From assembly GCF_030644365.1 (NCBI RefSeq), contig NZ_CP130058.1:2469705-2533704 (forward strand): a DNA stretch of 64,000 nt. Reading direction: 5' to 3'. The notes beneath the pieces are model-generated. The model made no database searches. It was not told the DNA's origin and was given only the letters and a program-made list of their open reading frames with translations. The translations under genes were made by a program, and so were the position numbers. This document shows, in pieces, positions 34,777 to 43,767 of the stretch. The stretch is from Schaalia sp. HMT-172. Lineage in GTDB: Bacteria; Actinomycetota; Actinomycetes; Actinomycetales; Actinomycetaceae. Position 1 is the first letter of the stretch; each line of letters begins with the position of its first letter.

Positions 34777-34873
34777 CCCGAAGGCACCCGACACTCAGGC
34801 ACCACACCACAACCTCGAGCCGCCGCCAACAAGCGCTCGGCGGCCGGGCCCGAAGGCACCCGACACTCAGGCA
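34767..34873. repeat. 35-bp direct repeat (34767-34801 and 34839-34873)
   Basis: Both copies start GGCGGCCGGGCCCGAAGG and end CCGACACTCAGGCA; 37 bp separate them. The first copy overlaps the end of the palindromic repeat, so the 35-bp unit may be a spacer module of a composite element. Confidence 0.85.
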
Positions 34874-34916
34874 GTACTCACAGACACGTCCATGTCGCGT
34901 GAGAAAAGAGGACCAC

Positions 34917-35546
34917 TCAGAACAGGAAACCGAGTTCCTTCAGGCGGGCCTCGGCCTGCTTGGCGCCCTCCCAGACAATGCCGTGGACGCCCAGGAGTTC
35001 CGCAGCCCGCACGTTCTCGCGGCGGTCATCGATGAAAGCCACTTCCGAAACGGGTCCGCCCAAGCGCTGGAGGACGTCGCGGTAGATGCCGCGGGCTGGC
35101 TTGCAGATGCCGTAGTCGCACGAGAAAGCGAAGAAGTCAAAGAGGCTACCCCACTCGGAGCGGCGAATTGCCTTTGCGATCGGGTACGGAGCATTCGAGA
35201 GGATGCCGACGCGCACACCCTGATGCCGCAGGAGGCGCACAAGTGCGAGGGTCTGTTCGTTCGCGTCGGCCATCCGCGAGGAGTCAAGGGTGACGAGCTG
35301 CTTCAGCAATGCGTGGGAGGGTTCAGGCTGTCCACAGTCCCCAGCGATCCGATCCCAGAACTCGCGATCACCCAGGCCGGCGTCGTACTCGCCGCGATGC
35401 GTCCACATCGCCTGGTCGACGAGCGTCGTGAGGCCGCGGGACTCGTCCCCGAACATGCGGGCGATGAGGGCAGGGTCCGGGTGGGCGTCGACGAGGACGC
35501 CCCCGACATCGAAAAGCACGGTGCGCGAACTGCCTTGGGCATTCAT
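34917..35546 (-). CDS. HAD-superfamily hydrolase/phosphatase
   Basis: A 209-residue HAD protein. Motif I is VLFDVGGVLVD (about residues 10-20), motif II GILSNAPY, motif III lysine in CDYGICKPARGIY and motif IV VAFIDDRRENV. The cap is helical and sits between motifs I and II (subfamily IA, YihX-like). The motif I pattern DVGG lacks the second Asp, as in a known branch of the family. Substrate not predictable. It converges with the ddl gene and starts 147 bp downstream of parB, on the same strand. Confidence 0.85.
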   Translation of the reverse strand: MNAQGSSRTVLFDVGGVLVDAHPDPALIARMFGDESRGLTTLVDQAMWTHRGEYDAGLGDREFWDRIAGDCGQPEPSHALLKQLVTLDSSRMADANEQTLALVRLLRHQGVRVGILSNAPYPIAKAIRRSEWGSLFDFFAFSCDYGICKPARGIYRDVLQRLGGPVSEVAFIDDRRENVRAAELLGVHGIVWEGAKQAEARLKELGFLF

Positions 35547-35692
35547 GCCTTTCGCTCCTTCTGGTACTGCGAGGGCCCGATGACAGACCCTTTAGAGGTA
35601 GTTTAAGCGTTAATTCAGTCGAAGATTAGCTCAGAAAATGTCGCGTAGGGAACATACTGCGCGTGATCTGCGAAAAGAACCATGAAGCTAGA

Positions 35693-36970
35693 TCAGTGGA
35701 GAATAAGGCCTGCAATTCGCTGAAGATCCTCGGATCCTGCGAATTCGATGACGATCCTACCCTTCTTGCGGCCTTCCGTGATAGAGACGCGCGTGTCGTA
35801 GGCATCCGACAGTGCGGATACTACACTCTCCCCCAGGGGCGACAGTGGTGGCTGCTGGCGAGTGCGCGGACGCGGGGTGGCCTTCGCCTTTCCGAGACGG
35901 ACGATCTCCTCGGTGGTGCGCACCGAGAGTCCTTCCGCGACGATGCGTTCAGCAAGCCGTTCCATTTCCTCGGCCGTCGCGAGAGACAGGAGGGCGCGGG
36001 CGTGGCCCGCGGTGATGACCTGTGCGGCCACCTTCTTCTGGACGGAGGGGGGAAGCTTCAGCAGGCGCAGGGTGTTGGCGATCTGCGGTCGCGAGCGGGC
36101 GATTCTCTTGGCGAGCTCTTCCTGAGTCGCACCGAAATCCGCCATGAGCTGCTGATATGCGCTCGCCTCCTCCAGCGGGTTGAGCTGGGCCCGGTGGAGG
36201 TTTTCCAGGAGAGCATCTCTGAGCAGGTCTCCGTCGTCGGTCTCCCGGATGATCGCCGGAATCGTGGTTTCACCCGCGAGCTCGGAGGCGCGCAGGCGGC
36301 GCTCGCCCATGATCAGCTCGAAGCGCGCGTCGGGCTTCTCCTGGAGGAACTCCTGGAGCTTCTCGGAACGCCCCGTCGCGGGGATGCTGCGAACGACGAC
36401 GGGCTGGAGAACGCCGACCTCCTTGATGGATGCCGACAGTTCCTTCAGGTCATCCTCATCGAAGACCTCACGCGGCTGCTTCGAGTTGGGGACGATCTGA
36501 TCGATAGCAATCTCTGCAAAGGAGGCGCCGGGCACCGGCACGAGCTCGTGGTCGCTGGATGTTTCACGTGAAACATTCGACGGCGAGTCCGCCACGGCAG
36601 TCGCGGCGTGATCGCGCGAACCCGATTCGCCCTGGTCGGAAGCTGAGCCATTGATCCCGGACCCAAGGGGCGAGGAGCCCTGCGCCGCGAGCCGCGTTCC
36701 GCCCGTGTTCACAGCAGGCATTGTGGGGCGCTTCTTCTTCGACGAGGCCGTGGCTCGCTTGGGCTGGAGGAGATCCTTTGCAGAGCCTCCTCGGCCGCGC
36801 GCGGCAGGGCCTTCGGGGAAAAAGACGTCGAGCGGCCGCGAGGGACCCGCAGACATTGTCTGAGGCGTCTGTTCACCTGCCTGGGGGATAAGAGCTCCAA
36901 GCCCTCGGCCGAGGCCGGAATGCTTACGAGCACCCTTACGACCCTCAGACTTCGGTGTTACATCCGCCAT
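35693..36970 (-). CDS. parB: Chromosome partitioning protein ParB
   Basis: A 425-residue CTP-dependent DNA clamp. The N terminus (KHSGLGRGLGALIPQ) is the ParA-interaction motif, followed by a long low-complexity linker (residues 30-140). The ParB/Srx domain has IVPNSKQPREVFDEDDLKEL and the CTP/GERR box LIMGERRLRASELAG; the HTH domain that binds parS follows (ATQEELAKRIARSRPQIANT). A C-terminal dimerisation domain ends the protein. A parS site is embedded in the linker coding sequence as NVSRET. Lies 174 bp downstream of parA on the same strand. Confidence 0.97.
   Translation of the reverse strand: MADVTPKSEGRKGARKHSGLGRGLGALIPQAGEQTPQTMSAGPSRPLDVFFPEGPAARGRGGSAKDLLQPKRATASSKKKRPTMPAVNTGGTRLAAQGSSPLGSGINGSASDQGESGSRDHAATAVADSPSNVSRETSSDHELVPVPGASFAEIAIDQIVPNSKQPREVFDEDDLKELSASIKEVGVLQPVVVRSIPATGRSEKLQEFLQEKPDARFELIMGERRLRASELAGETTIPAIIRETDDGDLLRDALLENLHRAQLNPLEEASAYQQLMADFGATQEELAKRIARSRPQIANTLRLLKLPPSVQKKVAAQVITAGHARALLSLATAEEMERLAERIVAEGLSVRTTEEIVRLGKAKATPRPRTRQQPPLSPLGESVVSALSDAYDTRVSITEGRKKGRIVIEFAGSEDLQRIAGLILH
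36560..36575. promoter_or_regulatory. parS site inside parB
   Basis: Exact TGTTTCACGTGAAACA within the linker-coding part of parB, read as codons for NVSRET on the minus strand. Confidence 0.96.
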
Positions 36971-37000
36971 TGCATAACTCCTTCAATTGCGTGCGTTCAT

Positions 37001-37016
37001 TGTTTCACGTGAAACA
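37001..37016. promoter_or_regulatory. parS site upstream of parB
   Basis: Exact site extended to an 18-base palindrome (TTGTTTCACGTGAAACAA), in the parA-parB spacer about 30 bp from the parB start, where bound ParB could autoregulate. Confidence 0.97.
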
Positions 37017-37123
37017 ATGCCGTGTGCTCGGCTATTGAGCGTCTTTCGTCACTATGGTGCACTAATGGTCATTTGTTCTGATATCGACGTTCCAAACTGC
37101 GAAAACGTGGGGAAACGGCCGAT

Positions 37124-37139
37124 TGTTTCACGTGAAACA
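37124..37139. promoter_or_regulatory. parS site at the end of parA
   Basis: Exact site with flanking T and A giving an extended palindrome, six bases beyond the parA stop codon. Confidence 0.97.
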
Positions 37140-37144
37140 ATCGC

Positions 37145-38023
37145 TCACTCCCCCGCCGACAGTCGCTCACACAGCTCGAGGGCGGCCTTGCGATACGCGA
37201 TCGCGCCGACATTACGCGGGTCGTAGGTAACGACGGTCTGGGCGTAGCTGGGCGCCTCGGAAATACGGACGGATCGCGGAATCACGGTCGTAAAGGTGTG
37301 ATCGGGGAAGTGTGAGCGCACCTCGCCCTCGACCTCCTCGGACAGCCGCGTTCGCTTGTCAGCCATCGTCAGCAGCATCCCAGAGACACGAAGTCCAGGG
37401 TTAAGATCCACGCCGATGCGCTCGACCGTGTTCCACAGCTGGCTCAAACCCTCGAGCGCGTAGTACTCGGCCTGGATCGGAATCATCACCTCGTCGGCGG
37501 CCACCATGACGTTCAGGGTCACGAGGCCGAGAGACGGGGGGCAGTCGATGAGGACGACGTCGATCTCGCCGTGCGCTGCCACATACTCACGTAGTGCCTC
37601 GCGCAGGCGAAACTCGCGGCGGGGAACGTCGACGAGCTCGATCTCGGCGCCGGACAGGTCGATCGTCGCGGGGCACACGAGGATGCCGTCGATGTCCGGA
37701 CAGGGCTGAACGACGTCCTCAAGCTCCGCTCCGCCGATGATCACATCGTAGGTCGAGGGGGTGCCAACGGGATGGGCGACGCCCAGAGCGCTCGAGGCGT
37801 TGCCCTGCGCATCGGCGTCGATGACAAGCACGGTCAGGCCGCCCAACGCGAGGCCGGCGGCAATGTTGACCGTCGAGGTCGTCTTACCGACGCCGCCCTT
37901 TTGATTTGCGACGGCGATGATGCGCGTGGACGCGGGCTTGCGGAACTCGGCGCGTTCGAGCATGGCCAAGTCGCGCAAGTTTCGTTCGATCTGAGTGGAC
38001 AGTGGGGTGTTGTTGGTATTCAC
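37145..38023 (-). CDS. parA: Chromosome partitioning ATPase ParA
   Basis: A 292-residue MinD/ParA ATPase. Deviant Walker A KGGVGKTTS (about residue 44), A' motif VLIDCPPSLGLVT and Walker B-like VLVIDADAQGN are intact. DNA-binding arginines are expected in the C-terminal half (STVI-region VIPRSVRISEAPS). It forms ATP-dependent gradients that pull ParB-parS complexes apart. First gene of the parAB pair; the promoter lies in 38024-38300. Confidence 0.96.
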   Translation of the reverse strand: MNTNNTPLSTQIERNLRDLAMLERAEFRKPASTRIIAVANQKGGVGKTTSTVNIAAGLALGGLTVLVIDADAQGNASSALGVAHPVGTPSTYDVIIGGAELEDVVQPCPDIDGILVCPATIDLSGAEIELVDVPRREFRLREALREYVAAHGEIDVVLIDCPPSLGLVTLNVMVAADEVMIPIQAEYYALEGLSQLWNTVERIGVDLNPGLRVSGMLLTMADKRTRLSEEVEGEVRSHFPDHTFTTVIPRSVRISEAPSYAQTVVTYDPRNVGAIAYRKAALELCERLSAGE

Positions 38024-38350
38024 GTGACACCTTCCTAGCTACTGCCTCTAGTCTACGGGGCCGGGTGCACACTTCCGGCATCGAAAGTCCGTGATGCATG
38101 AAGGGACACACGAATATCCTCGCGTTGCAACAAACCGACGACAAGTTGTTCTGTAGGATCGATTCTCCTGGCCGACGCGGCCGGCCAGGCGCAACGAGAT
38201 ACGACACAGACCGATCTACAAAACAGCCAGTACTATGGCGCACATCACATACAAATGAACGCCGACAGGTGAACAGGATCAACAGCCCCGACACACAAAC
38301 TAAGGGGCACCACAGTAACCTGTGGTGCCCCTTAGAATCCTAAAAGACGA
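38024..38350. other. Intergenic region between rsmG and parA
   Basis: 327 bases with the rsmG-side terminator at 38301-38334. The remainder should contain the parA promoter on the minus strand; no clear boxes were seen. No gene is supported. Confidence 0.5.
38301..38334 (-). terminator. 15-bp hairpin ending the rpmH-rsmG operon
   Basis: Arms TAAGGGGCACCACAG and CTGTGGTGCCCCTTA with loop TAAC, 17 bp past the rsmG stop. On the minus strand GTTTGTGTGT follows. It isolates the operon from parA. Confidence 0.82.
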
Positions 38351-39034
38351 TCACCGGACGCGCGAACAGACAACGACGTAGGTCGACTCGTCCTCCATGA
38401 CGGAGGGCACCTCGTGGATCTCGGCACGCAGGTGGTGGCGACGCAGCTCCGCGGAGGCCTCCTCGACCTCGATCGGGGCGCGACGACCCTTCAGGGCCAC
38501 GAGGGTGCCGCCGGGCGCGATGAGCTTAGACGTCATGCGCACGAGCTTGCTCATGTTCGCAACCGCGCGGGCGGTGACCACGTCGGCCTTGCCCTTGCCG
38601 CGCAGCTCTTCGGCGCGCGCCTGGTGGATGGTGACGTTATCCAGGCCGAGCCCCTCGACGACGTCCTCGAGCCACTCGACGCGGCGCGCCATCGGCTCGG
38701 CGAGGTGCACGTGCAGGTCGGGCCGGCAAACCGCAATCACGATGCCGGGCAGGCCCGAACCGGAACCAACGTCCAACACCTCGCGCCCCTCCCGGCGCGG
38801 CATGAAATCGAGGACGGCCGCCGAATTCACGATGTGGCGCGACCAGATGCGCTCCATGTCGCGCGGGCCCAGCAGGCCGCGCAACTCGCCCTCCTCCTCG
38901 AGCATGCGCGCGTACTCGGCGACGTCGGAAAAAGCAGGGCCGAAGAAGTCGCAGACCGCCTGCGTGGGCTCTTCTGGGACGAAGGGGTCGCCGACCTGGC
39001 GACCCCTTCCCGTCCCGTTCGGGTTCTCACTCAC
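38351..39034 (-). CDS. rsmG: 16S rRNA (guanine(527)-N7)-methyltransferase
   Basis: A 227-residue SAM-dependent enzyme modifying G527 of 16S rRNA; loss causes low-level streptomycin resistance in other bacteria. Family features: IWSRHIVNSAAVLDFMP, the SAM loop VLDVGSGSGLPGIVIAV (about residues 82-98), and ADVVTARAVANMSKLV. Its ATG overlaps the end of jag by 8 bp. Last gene of the rpmH-rnpA-yidD-yidC-jag-rsmG operon. Confidence 0.95.
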   Translation of the reverse strand: MSENPNGTGRGRQVGDPFVPEEPTQAVCDFFGPAFSDVAEYARMLEEEGELRGLLGPRDMERIWSRHIVNSAAVLDFMPRREGREVLDVGSGSGLPGIVIAVCRPDLHVHLAEPMARRVEWLEDVVEGLGLDNVTIHQARAEELRGKGKADVVTARAVANMSKLVRMTSKLIAPGGTLVALKGRRAPIEVEEASAELRRHHLRAEIHEVPSVMEDESTYVVVCSRVR

Positions 39035-39530
39035 CGTTGGATTCCTCGGGGAGGATGACGACGCGTCGGTGGGGTTCGACGCCCTCGGACTCGGAGGTCA
39101 GGCCCTCGTCAGCGACGACGTCGTGGCACACCTTGCGCTCGAAGGGGTTCATGGCGTCGAGCTTGACGGCCTCGCCGGTGGCGCGCACGCGGGCGATCGC
39201 CTCGCGGGTGATGTCCTGGAGTTCTTCCTTGCGTTCGGCGCGGAAGCCGGCGATGTCGAGCATGAGGCGCGAGCGCTCGCCGGTCTCGGTCTGAACGGCC
39301 AGGCGGGTCAGCTCCTGGAGGGCGTCCAGGACCTCGCCGTCCTCGCCGACGAGGCGGTCTAGGGCTTCGGGGTCGTCGGCGACGATCTCGACCGAGGCGC
39401 GGCCGTTCTCGACGTCGATCTCGATGTCGCCGTCGAGGTCGGCGATGTCGAGCAGTTCTTCCAGGTAGTCGGCGGCGATTTCGCCTTCTTCTTCGAGGCG
39501 GGTGAGCTTGCCTGCGTTGTCGTCACTCAT
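39027..39530 (-). CDS. Jag/KhpB-type R3H RNA-binding protein
   Basis: A 167-residue protein: an N-terminal acidic leader, a KH-like domain (VEIVADDPEALDRLVGEDGEVLDALQELT) written here only as its ends VEIVADDPEAL and VLDALQELT, then an R3H domain with RKEELQDITREAIARV and MNPFERKVCHDVVAD. It binds RNA and is linked to envelope growth control in related bacteria. The start at 39530 (MSDDNAGK) was chosen because the longer open frame upstream overlaps yidC-spacer sequence. GGAGGACAC precedes it. Confidence 0.92.
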   Translation of the reverse strand: MSDDNAGKLTRLEEEGEIAADYLEELLDIADLDGDIEIDVENGRASVEIVADDPEALDRLVGEDGEVLDALQELTRLAVQTETGERSRLMLDIAGFRAERKEELQDITREAIARVRATGEAVKLDAMNPFERKVCHDVVADEGLTSESEGVEPHRRVVILPEESNGE

Positions 39531-39613
39531 GACGTGTCCTCCGTGGTGGGGAATGGGGTCTTGCTGGTCTCCAGGGTACCCGCTGGGGTTCTGGGACCGT
39601 GAATCTAAAGGAG

Positions 39614-40960
39614 TTAGCGCTTCTTGCCGGAGCGGCGGCGAGCCTTGCGTCGCTCGACGCGGCGGCGCTCGATCTCCTCGGCGCTCAGGGAGCCGTTCGA
39701 GGACTCCTTGGCGGCCTGCGTGGACGTGCGCGATTCGGACGAGGCCTTGGTGGCCTCGCGCTCGCCAGTGCGGCGCTCGCGCTGCTTCTTTTGCAGTTCG
39801 GCGCGCTGGGCGGAGGCTTCCTGCTTGGCGACTCGCTTTTCGACGGCGAGGGTCAGGCCGTGCATCCACTGCTCGTCGGGCAGGGTGGTCCACTTCTGGC
39901 TGGCGAGGTTGCGGTAGACGGTGACGATTTCGCCGGGGGTCATGGAGGCGGGGAAGTCGGAGGCGACGTGCTGCTTCTTGGCCTTGGCGCGGACTTCGGC
40001 GAGGGTGCGCTCGTTGAGCTCCTCGACGCGCGGGTCGGTGCCGGGTGCGCCGAGGGCGGCGCGCTCACGGTCGTAGTTCTGGAAGTAGGGCTTGGCCCAT
40101 TCCTGGTAGGCGTTTTCGCGCGAGGACAGCAGGTCGGCGTAGGCCGGGGATCCGGGGGTCGGCATGACCTTGATGGTCCAGAAGGACTGGGCGAGAGCCC
40201 AGAAGGAGGCGGTCACGGTGTAGATGACGACGCCCATCTGGAAGAACGCGCCGGAGACGATGAACATCGCCGGCATAATGTACATCATCGTGCGCTGCGA
40301 CTGGGCCATCGGGTTGTCGCCCATGTCGGGCATGTTGCGCGAGAAGGACAGGCGCATGGAGAAGAACTGCAGGGCGACCATGAGGATGATCGCGGCAACG
40401 AAGACGGCGACGACGCTGGGCTGGCCGAAAGACTCGCGCAGCGTGTGGGAGAGCGGGACGCCGAAGACAGTGGAGTTGACGATCTCCTCGGAGACGGAGG
40501 CGGTCAGGGGGCCGAGGTGGTCGGTGGCCTCGCCGCGGTAGGTGTATGTGCCGGCGGAGATCGAAGAAACCGCGATGATGGCTCGGTACATGCCGAAGAG
40601 GACGGGCATCTGCACGAGCATCGGCAGGCAGGAGGCGAAGGGCGAGACCTTGTGCTTGCGCTGCAGGGCCTGGGTCTCTTCCATCATCTTCTGACGGCTG
40701 ACCTGGTCCTTCTTGCCCTTGTACTTCTCCTGGATCTTGCGCATTTCGGGCTGGATGGCCTGCATGGCACGCGAGGAGCGGATCTGCTTAAGGAACAGCG
40801 GGATGATGGCGATGCGCACCAGGATGGTGAGCAGCACGATGGACAGAACCCACGCGATGCCGGAGCCGGAGGACATTCCGAGCAGTACGAGGAGGTCGTG
40901 GATCCAGACCCACACGTAGGAGATTGCCCACGCGAAGGGGTGGAGCATTGCGTCGAACAT
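39614..40960 (-). CDS. yidC: Membrane protein insertase YidC
   Basis: A 448-residue Oxa1-family insertase. A signal-like first helix (MFDAMLHPFAWAIS) is followed by WVLSIVLLTILVRIAIIPLF with the catalytic-groove arginine, and the cytoplasmic coiled coil (QIRSSRAMQAIQPEMRKIQE). Three more helices follow (SPFASCLPMLVQMPVLFGMY, then two). The C-terminal 170 residues are long, charged and lysine/arginine-rich, as in actinobacterial homologues that bind the ribosome. It lies between yidD and jag. Confidence 0.95.
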   Translation of the reverse strand: MFDAMLHPFAWAISYVWVWIHDLLVLLGMSSGSGIAWVLSIVLLTILVRIAIIPLFLKQIRSSRAMQAIQPEMRKIQEKYKGKKDQVSRQKMMEETQALQRKHKVSPFASCLPMLVQMPVLFGMYRAIIAVSSISAGTYTYRGEATDHLGPLTASVSEEIVNSTVFGVPLSHTLRESFGQPSVVAVFVAAIILMVALQFFSMRLSFSRNMPDMGDNPMAQSQRTMMYIMPAMFIVSGAFFQMGVVIYTVTASFWALAQSFWTIKVMPTPGSPAYADLLSSRENAYQEWAKPYFQNYDRERAALGAPGTDPRVEELNERTLAEVRAKAKKQHVASDFPASMTPGEIVTVYRNLASQKWTTLPDEQWMHGLTLAVEKRVAKQEASAQRAELQKKQRERRTGEREATKASSESRTSTQAAKESSNGSLSAEEIERRRVERRKARRRSGKKR

Positions 40961-41045
40961 AGTTTTCGCTTTCGCCGTGGCGCCGAAGCGCCGCTGTTTC
41001 GTTGTTCCTTGGGGTCCGAGGCCGCCCCGGGCTCTCGGGGAGGTC

Positions 41046-41375
41046 TCAGGTGGGGTCGAGTCCCATGGGGGCGGGACGTTCCCAGTTGTCGTGGCCGGCC
41101 CAGTCCTCGGGCGGTACCCACGGGTCGGGTTTCCAGCGCCCGCGCTCGGGCACGTGGTCTACTCCCCCGTGGCTCCACGGGTTGCATCGCAGCAGGCGCC
41201 AGGCCGCGAGGATCAGTCCCTTGATGGGGCCGTGGACGCGGATGGCTTGGAGCGCGTAGGTGGAGCAGCTGGGCGCGTAGCGACACCGGGGGCCGAGGGC
41301 CGGGGAGATGAAGCGCTGGTAGGCGACGATGGGCGCGGACAGGAGTGCGCGCACTGCCTTGCCGGCCGTGTTCAT
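41046..41375 (-). CDS. yidD: Membrane protein insertion efficiency factor YidD
   Basis: A 109-residue member of the small family, with [20 protein letters not shown], the cysteine motif [14 protein letters not shown] and [14 protein letters not shown]. The start at 41375 gives ATGA overlap with rnpA; an ATG seven codons upstream lies within rnpA. A Trp-rich tail of about 30 residues extends past the usual end. Confidence 0.94.
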   Translation of the reverse strand: MNTAGKAVRALLSAPIVAYQRFISPALGPRCRYAPSCSTYALQAIRVHGPIKGLILAAWRLLRCNPWSHGGVDHVPERGRWKPDPWVPPEDWAGHDNWERPAPMGLDPT

Positions 41376-41725
41376 CGGGCGTCCCACTTGCGCCATGCTC
41401 GCTCCATGACGCGATCGAGGTGAGCGCCCAGCTCCTTCGAGGGGACGCCGAGCGCTTTGGACGAGGCCCGCACGACGAGGCGGGTTCCGTCCGGCAGGTC
41501 GGCGACCCGGTCTCTCATCAAGTGCCGCAACTGCCGCTTGACGCGGTTGCGTCCGTTGGCGCGTTTGATTTCCCGCTTGGGTACGACGAAACCGACGAGG
41601 CGGCTGTTGCGTTCCTCGTCGGCTCGGACGTGGACGACGACCAGCGGATCTCCTGCGCGCGCTCCGTGACGGATCGCGGCGGTGAAATCCGCTGGGTCAA
41701 CCATGCGGTGCGCGCGCGGCAGCAC
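41372..41725 (-). CDS. rnpA: Ribonuclease P protein component
   Basis: A 117-residue basic protein (GTG start) that binds the RNase P RNA and assists 5' tRNA maturation. The family signature is [20 protein letters not shown] (about 50-69), with VGFVVPK before it. It is 9 bp downstream of rpmH in the universal rpmH-rnpA pair. Confidence 0.95.
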   Translation of the reverse strand: MLPRAHRMVDPADFTAAIRHGARAGDPLVVVHVRADEERNSRLVGFVVPKREIKRANGRNRVKRQLRHLMRDRVADLPDGTRLVVRASSKALGVPSKELGAHLDRVMERAWRKWDAR

Positions 41726-41734
41726 CGGTGTGTC

Positions 41735-41875
41735 TCAGGCGGACAGCTTGGCGCGGCCCTTGCGACGGCGGGCAGCCAGAATGGCGCGGCCGGCGCGGGT
41801 CGACATGCGCAGACGGAAGCCGTGCGTCTTGGAACGACGACGGTTGTTGGGCTGGAAGGTCCGCTTGGTGGTCAC
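41735..41875 (-). CDS. rpmH: 50S ribosomal protein L34
   Basis: 46 residues: [20 protein letters not shown], then [20 protein letters not shown]. The GTG at 41875 is the start because GAGGAGAATTGCC precedes it and the protein length is normal. First gene of the leftward operon; its promoter shares the origin region with dnaA. Confidence 0.95.
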   Translation of the reverse strand: MTTKRTFQPNNRRRSKTHGFRLRMSTRAGRAILAARRRKGRAKLSA

Positions 41876-42321
41876 GGCAATTCTCCTCGGCGGGGAGTGG
41901 TCTCCCACTCGTATCGGTTGGGCTATCGAGCCCACGGGGGCGCGATAGCGGGGACGCACGCCCGAAATGGGCGCAAACAAGTTTCAAGACTAAGCGGACC
42001 GGCGCGCCTAGTCAACGCGGCGAGAGTACCCACCGCGTCACACACAGTTTCCACAGCTGTGGAAATCACTGTGGAACAACCCCGTCCACAGCGGTGGATG
42101 ACGAAAGTTATCCACAGGCTGTGGGTCATTTTGCTTTCCGCAGGCTGCCGCGGACCCATAGTTGTAACTACAGACGTGTGATTCTGTGATAGTTCTCCAC
42201 AGCTCCATCCCCAATCTGTGCATAAGCATGTGGGCGGGCTACACTGCACATAGATAGAAGGGTCGTGCAGATCACCATGATTGCGTGACTGAACTCACCG
42301 TTATTTTGTTCGGAGGTTGCC
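41876..42321. other. oriC: oriC, part 1 (rpmH-dnaA intergenic region) with DnaA boxes
   Basis: Contains TTATCCACA at 42108-42116, TGTGGAAAT (42058-42066), TTTCCACA (42048-42055), TGTGGAACA (42070-42078), CGTCCACA (42083-42090) and TTCTCCACA (42193-42201): a cluster of perfect and relaxed DnaA boxes in both orientations. A possible dnaA -10 TACACT at 42240-42245 lies 17 bp from TGTGCA. CGGAGG at about 42311 is the dnaA ribosome site. The divergent rpmH promoter should be at the left end. Confidence 0.88.
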
Positions 42322-43767
42322 GTGGAGTCGGATTCCCTCACACGTGCGTGGGCTGCCGCCCTCAATGCAGTCCCCACCGACGAGCTGGGACCCGTCGCCA
42401 CGTCGATGCTGCGCTCGGCACGCCCGCTCGGCGACATCGAGGGCACGATCCTGCTGGCCGTCCCCAACGGCTTCACCAAGCAGTGGATCGAAGACAAGGC
42501 CCAGTCGAAGCTGACGACCGCCCTGTCCGTGAACCTCGGACGCACCGTGCGCATCGCCATCACGGTTGATCCCTCCCTGGAGCTCGTCGCCGCTGACGAT
42601 CAGGAAGAGGAGGAGCCACCCGCTCCCGCCCCACCCACACAGCCCGCCCCGGCCTCGTCCCAGGAGAAGAAGGAGAACCACTCCCCCGCCCTCGTGACCT
42701 CCCCGACCGACGCCGGACCGACCCACCTGAACCCGAAGTTCACCTTCGATACCTTCGTCATCGGCCCGTCGAACCGTTTCGCGCACGCCGCGGCGCTGGC
42801 GGCCTCGGAAACCCCGGGTACCGCCTTCAACCCGCTGTTCATCTACGGCGACTCCGGGCTGGGAAAGACGCACCTGCTGCAGGCCATCGGCCACAACGCC
42901 CTGTCGATGATGCCCCACCTGAAGGTCCGCTACGTCAACTCCGAGGAATTCACGAACGAGTTCATCAACGCGATCCGCCTGAACAAGACCGACAACTCCC
43001 AGGTCGAGGCCTTCCACCGGCGCTACCGCGAGCTCGATATTCTCCTCATCGACGACATTCAGTTCATCGGCGACAAGGAACAGACGGTCGAAGGTTTCTT
43101 CCACACCTTCAACGCACTGCACAGCGCCAACAAGCAGATCGTCCTGACCTCCGACCTGCCCCCCGCCCAGCTCAAGGGCTTCGAGGACCGCATGCGCTCG
43201 CGCTTCTCCTCCGGCCTGCTCGTCGACGTCCAGCCGCCGGACCTGGAGACCCGCATCGCGATCCTGCACAAGAAGGCGGACGCCGAGGGCCTGGAGGTCA
43301 CCCCTGAGGTCTTCGAATACGTGGCCTCGCGCATCTCCTCCAACATCCGCGAGCTGGAGGGCGCGCTCGTGCGCATCGGCGCGTGGGCGTCCCTCTATAA
43401 GGAGCGCATCGACCTGAATCTGGCGCAGATGATGCTTAAGGACTTCGTGTCCAACCCGGACGACAACGAGATCACCGTCAGCCTCATCATGAGCCAGTGC
43501 GCCGTCTACTTCGGTGTGACGATCGAACAGATGGGATCCTCCGAGCGCAGCCACAACGTCGTCGAAGCCCGCCAGATCGCCATGTATCTGTGCCGCGAAC
43601 TCACCGACCTGTCGCTGCCCAAGATCGGACAGGCCTTCGGGCGCGACCACACGACGGTCATGCACGCCAACAAGAAGATCTCCAAGCTCATGAAGGAAAA
43701 ACGAGAAACCTTCAACCACGTGTCCGAGCTTACAAACCGCATCAAGCAGAAGGCCAGAGAGTCGTAA
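42322..43767 (+). CDS. dnaA: Chromosomal replication initiator DnaA
   Basis: A 481-residue AAA+ initiator with GTG start. Domain I (1-85) binds helicase-loading partners; the Pro/Glu-rich domain II (95-140) is variable and carries one copy of the GACGAGGCCGGGGC word (reverse). Domain III has Walker [11 protein letters not shown] (about 177) and Walker [11 protein letters not shown] (about 240). Domain IV has the DnaA-box binding signature [14 protein letters not shown] (about 438-452). Complete and typical in length. Confidence 0.98.
   Translation: MESDSLTRAWAAALNAVPTDELGPVATSMLRSARPLGDIEGTILLAVPNGFTKQWIEDKAQSKLTTALSVNLGRTVRIAITVDPSLELVAADDQEEEEPPAPAPPTQPAPASSQEKKENHSPALVTSPTDAGPTHLNPKFTFDTFVIGPSNRFAHAAALAASETPGTAFNPLFIYGDSGLGKTHLLQAIGHNALSMMPHLKVRYVNSEEFTNEFINAIRLNKTDNSQVEAFHRRYRELDILLIDDIQFIGDKEQTVEGFFHTFNALHSANKQIVLTSDLPPAQLKGFEDRMRSRFSSGLLVDVQPPDLETRIAILHKKADAEGLEVTPEVFEYVASRISSNIRELEGALVRIGAWASLYKERIDLNLAQMMLKDFVSNPDDNEITVSLIMSQCAVYFGVTIEQMGSSERSHNVVEARQIAMYLCRELTDLSLPKIGQAFGRDHTTVMHANKKISKLMKEKRETFNHVSELTNRIKQKARES

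Larger units (their letters stand above)
34531..34916. other. Intergenic region rich in repeats
   Basis: Contains the ddl terminator, palindromic repeat copy B and a 35-bp direct repeat. No coding sequence is supported. Confidence 0.6.
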
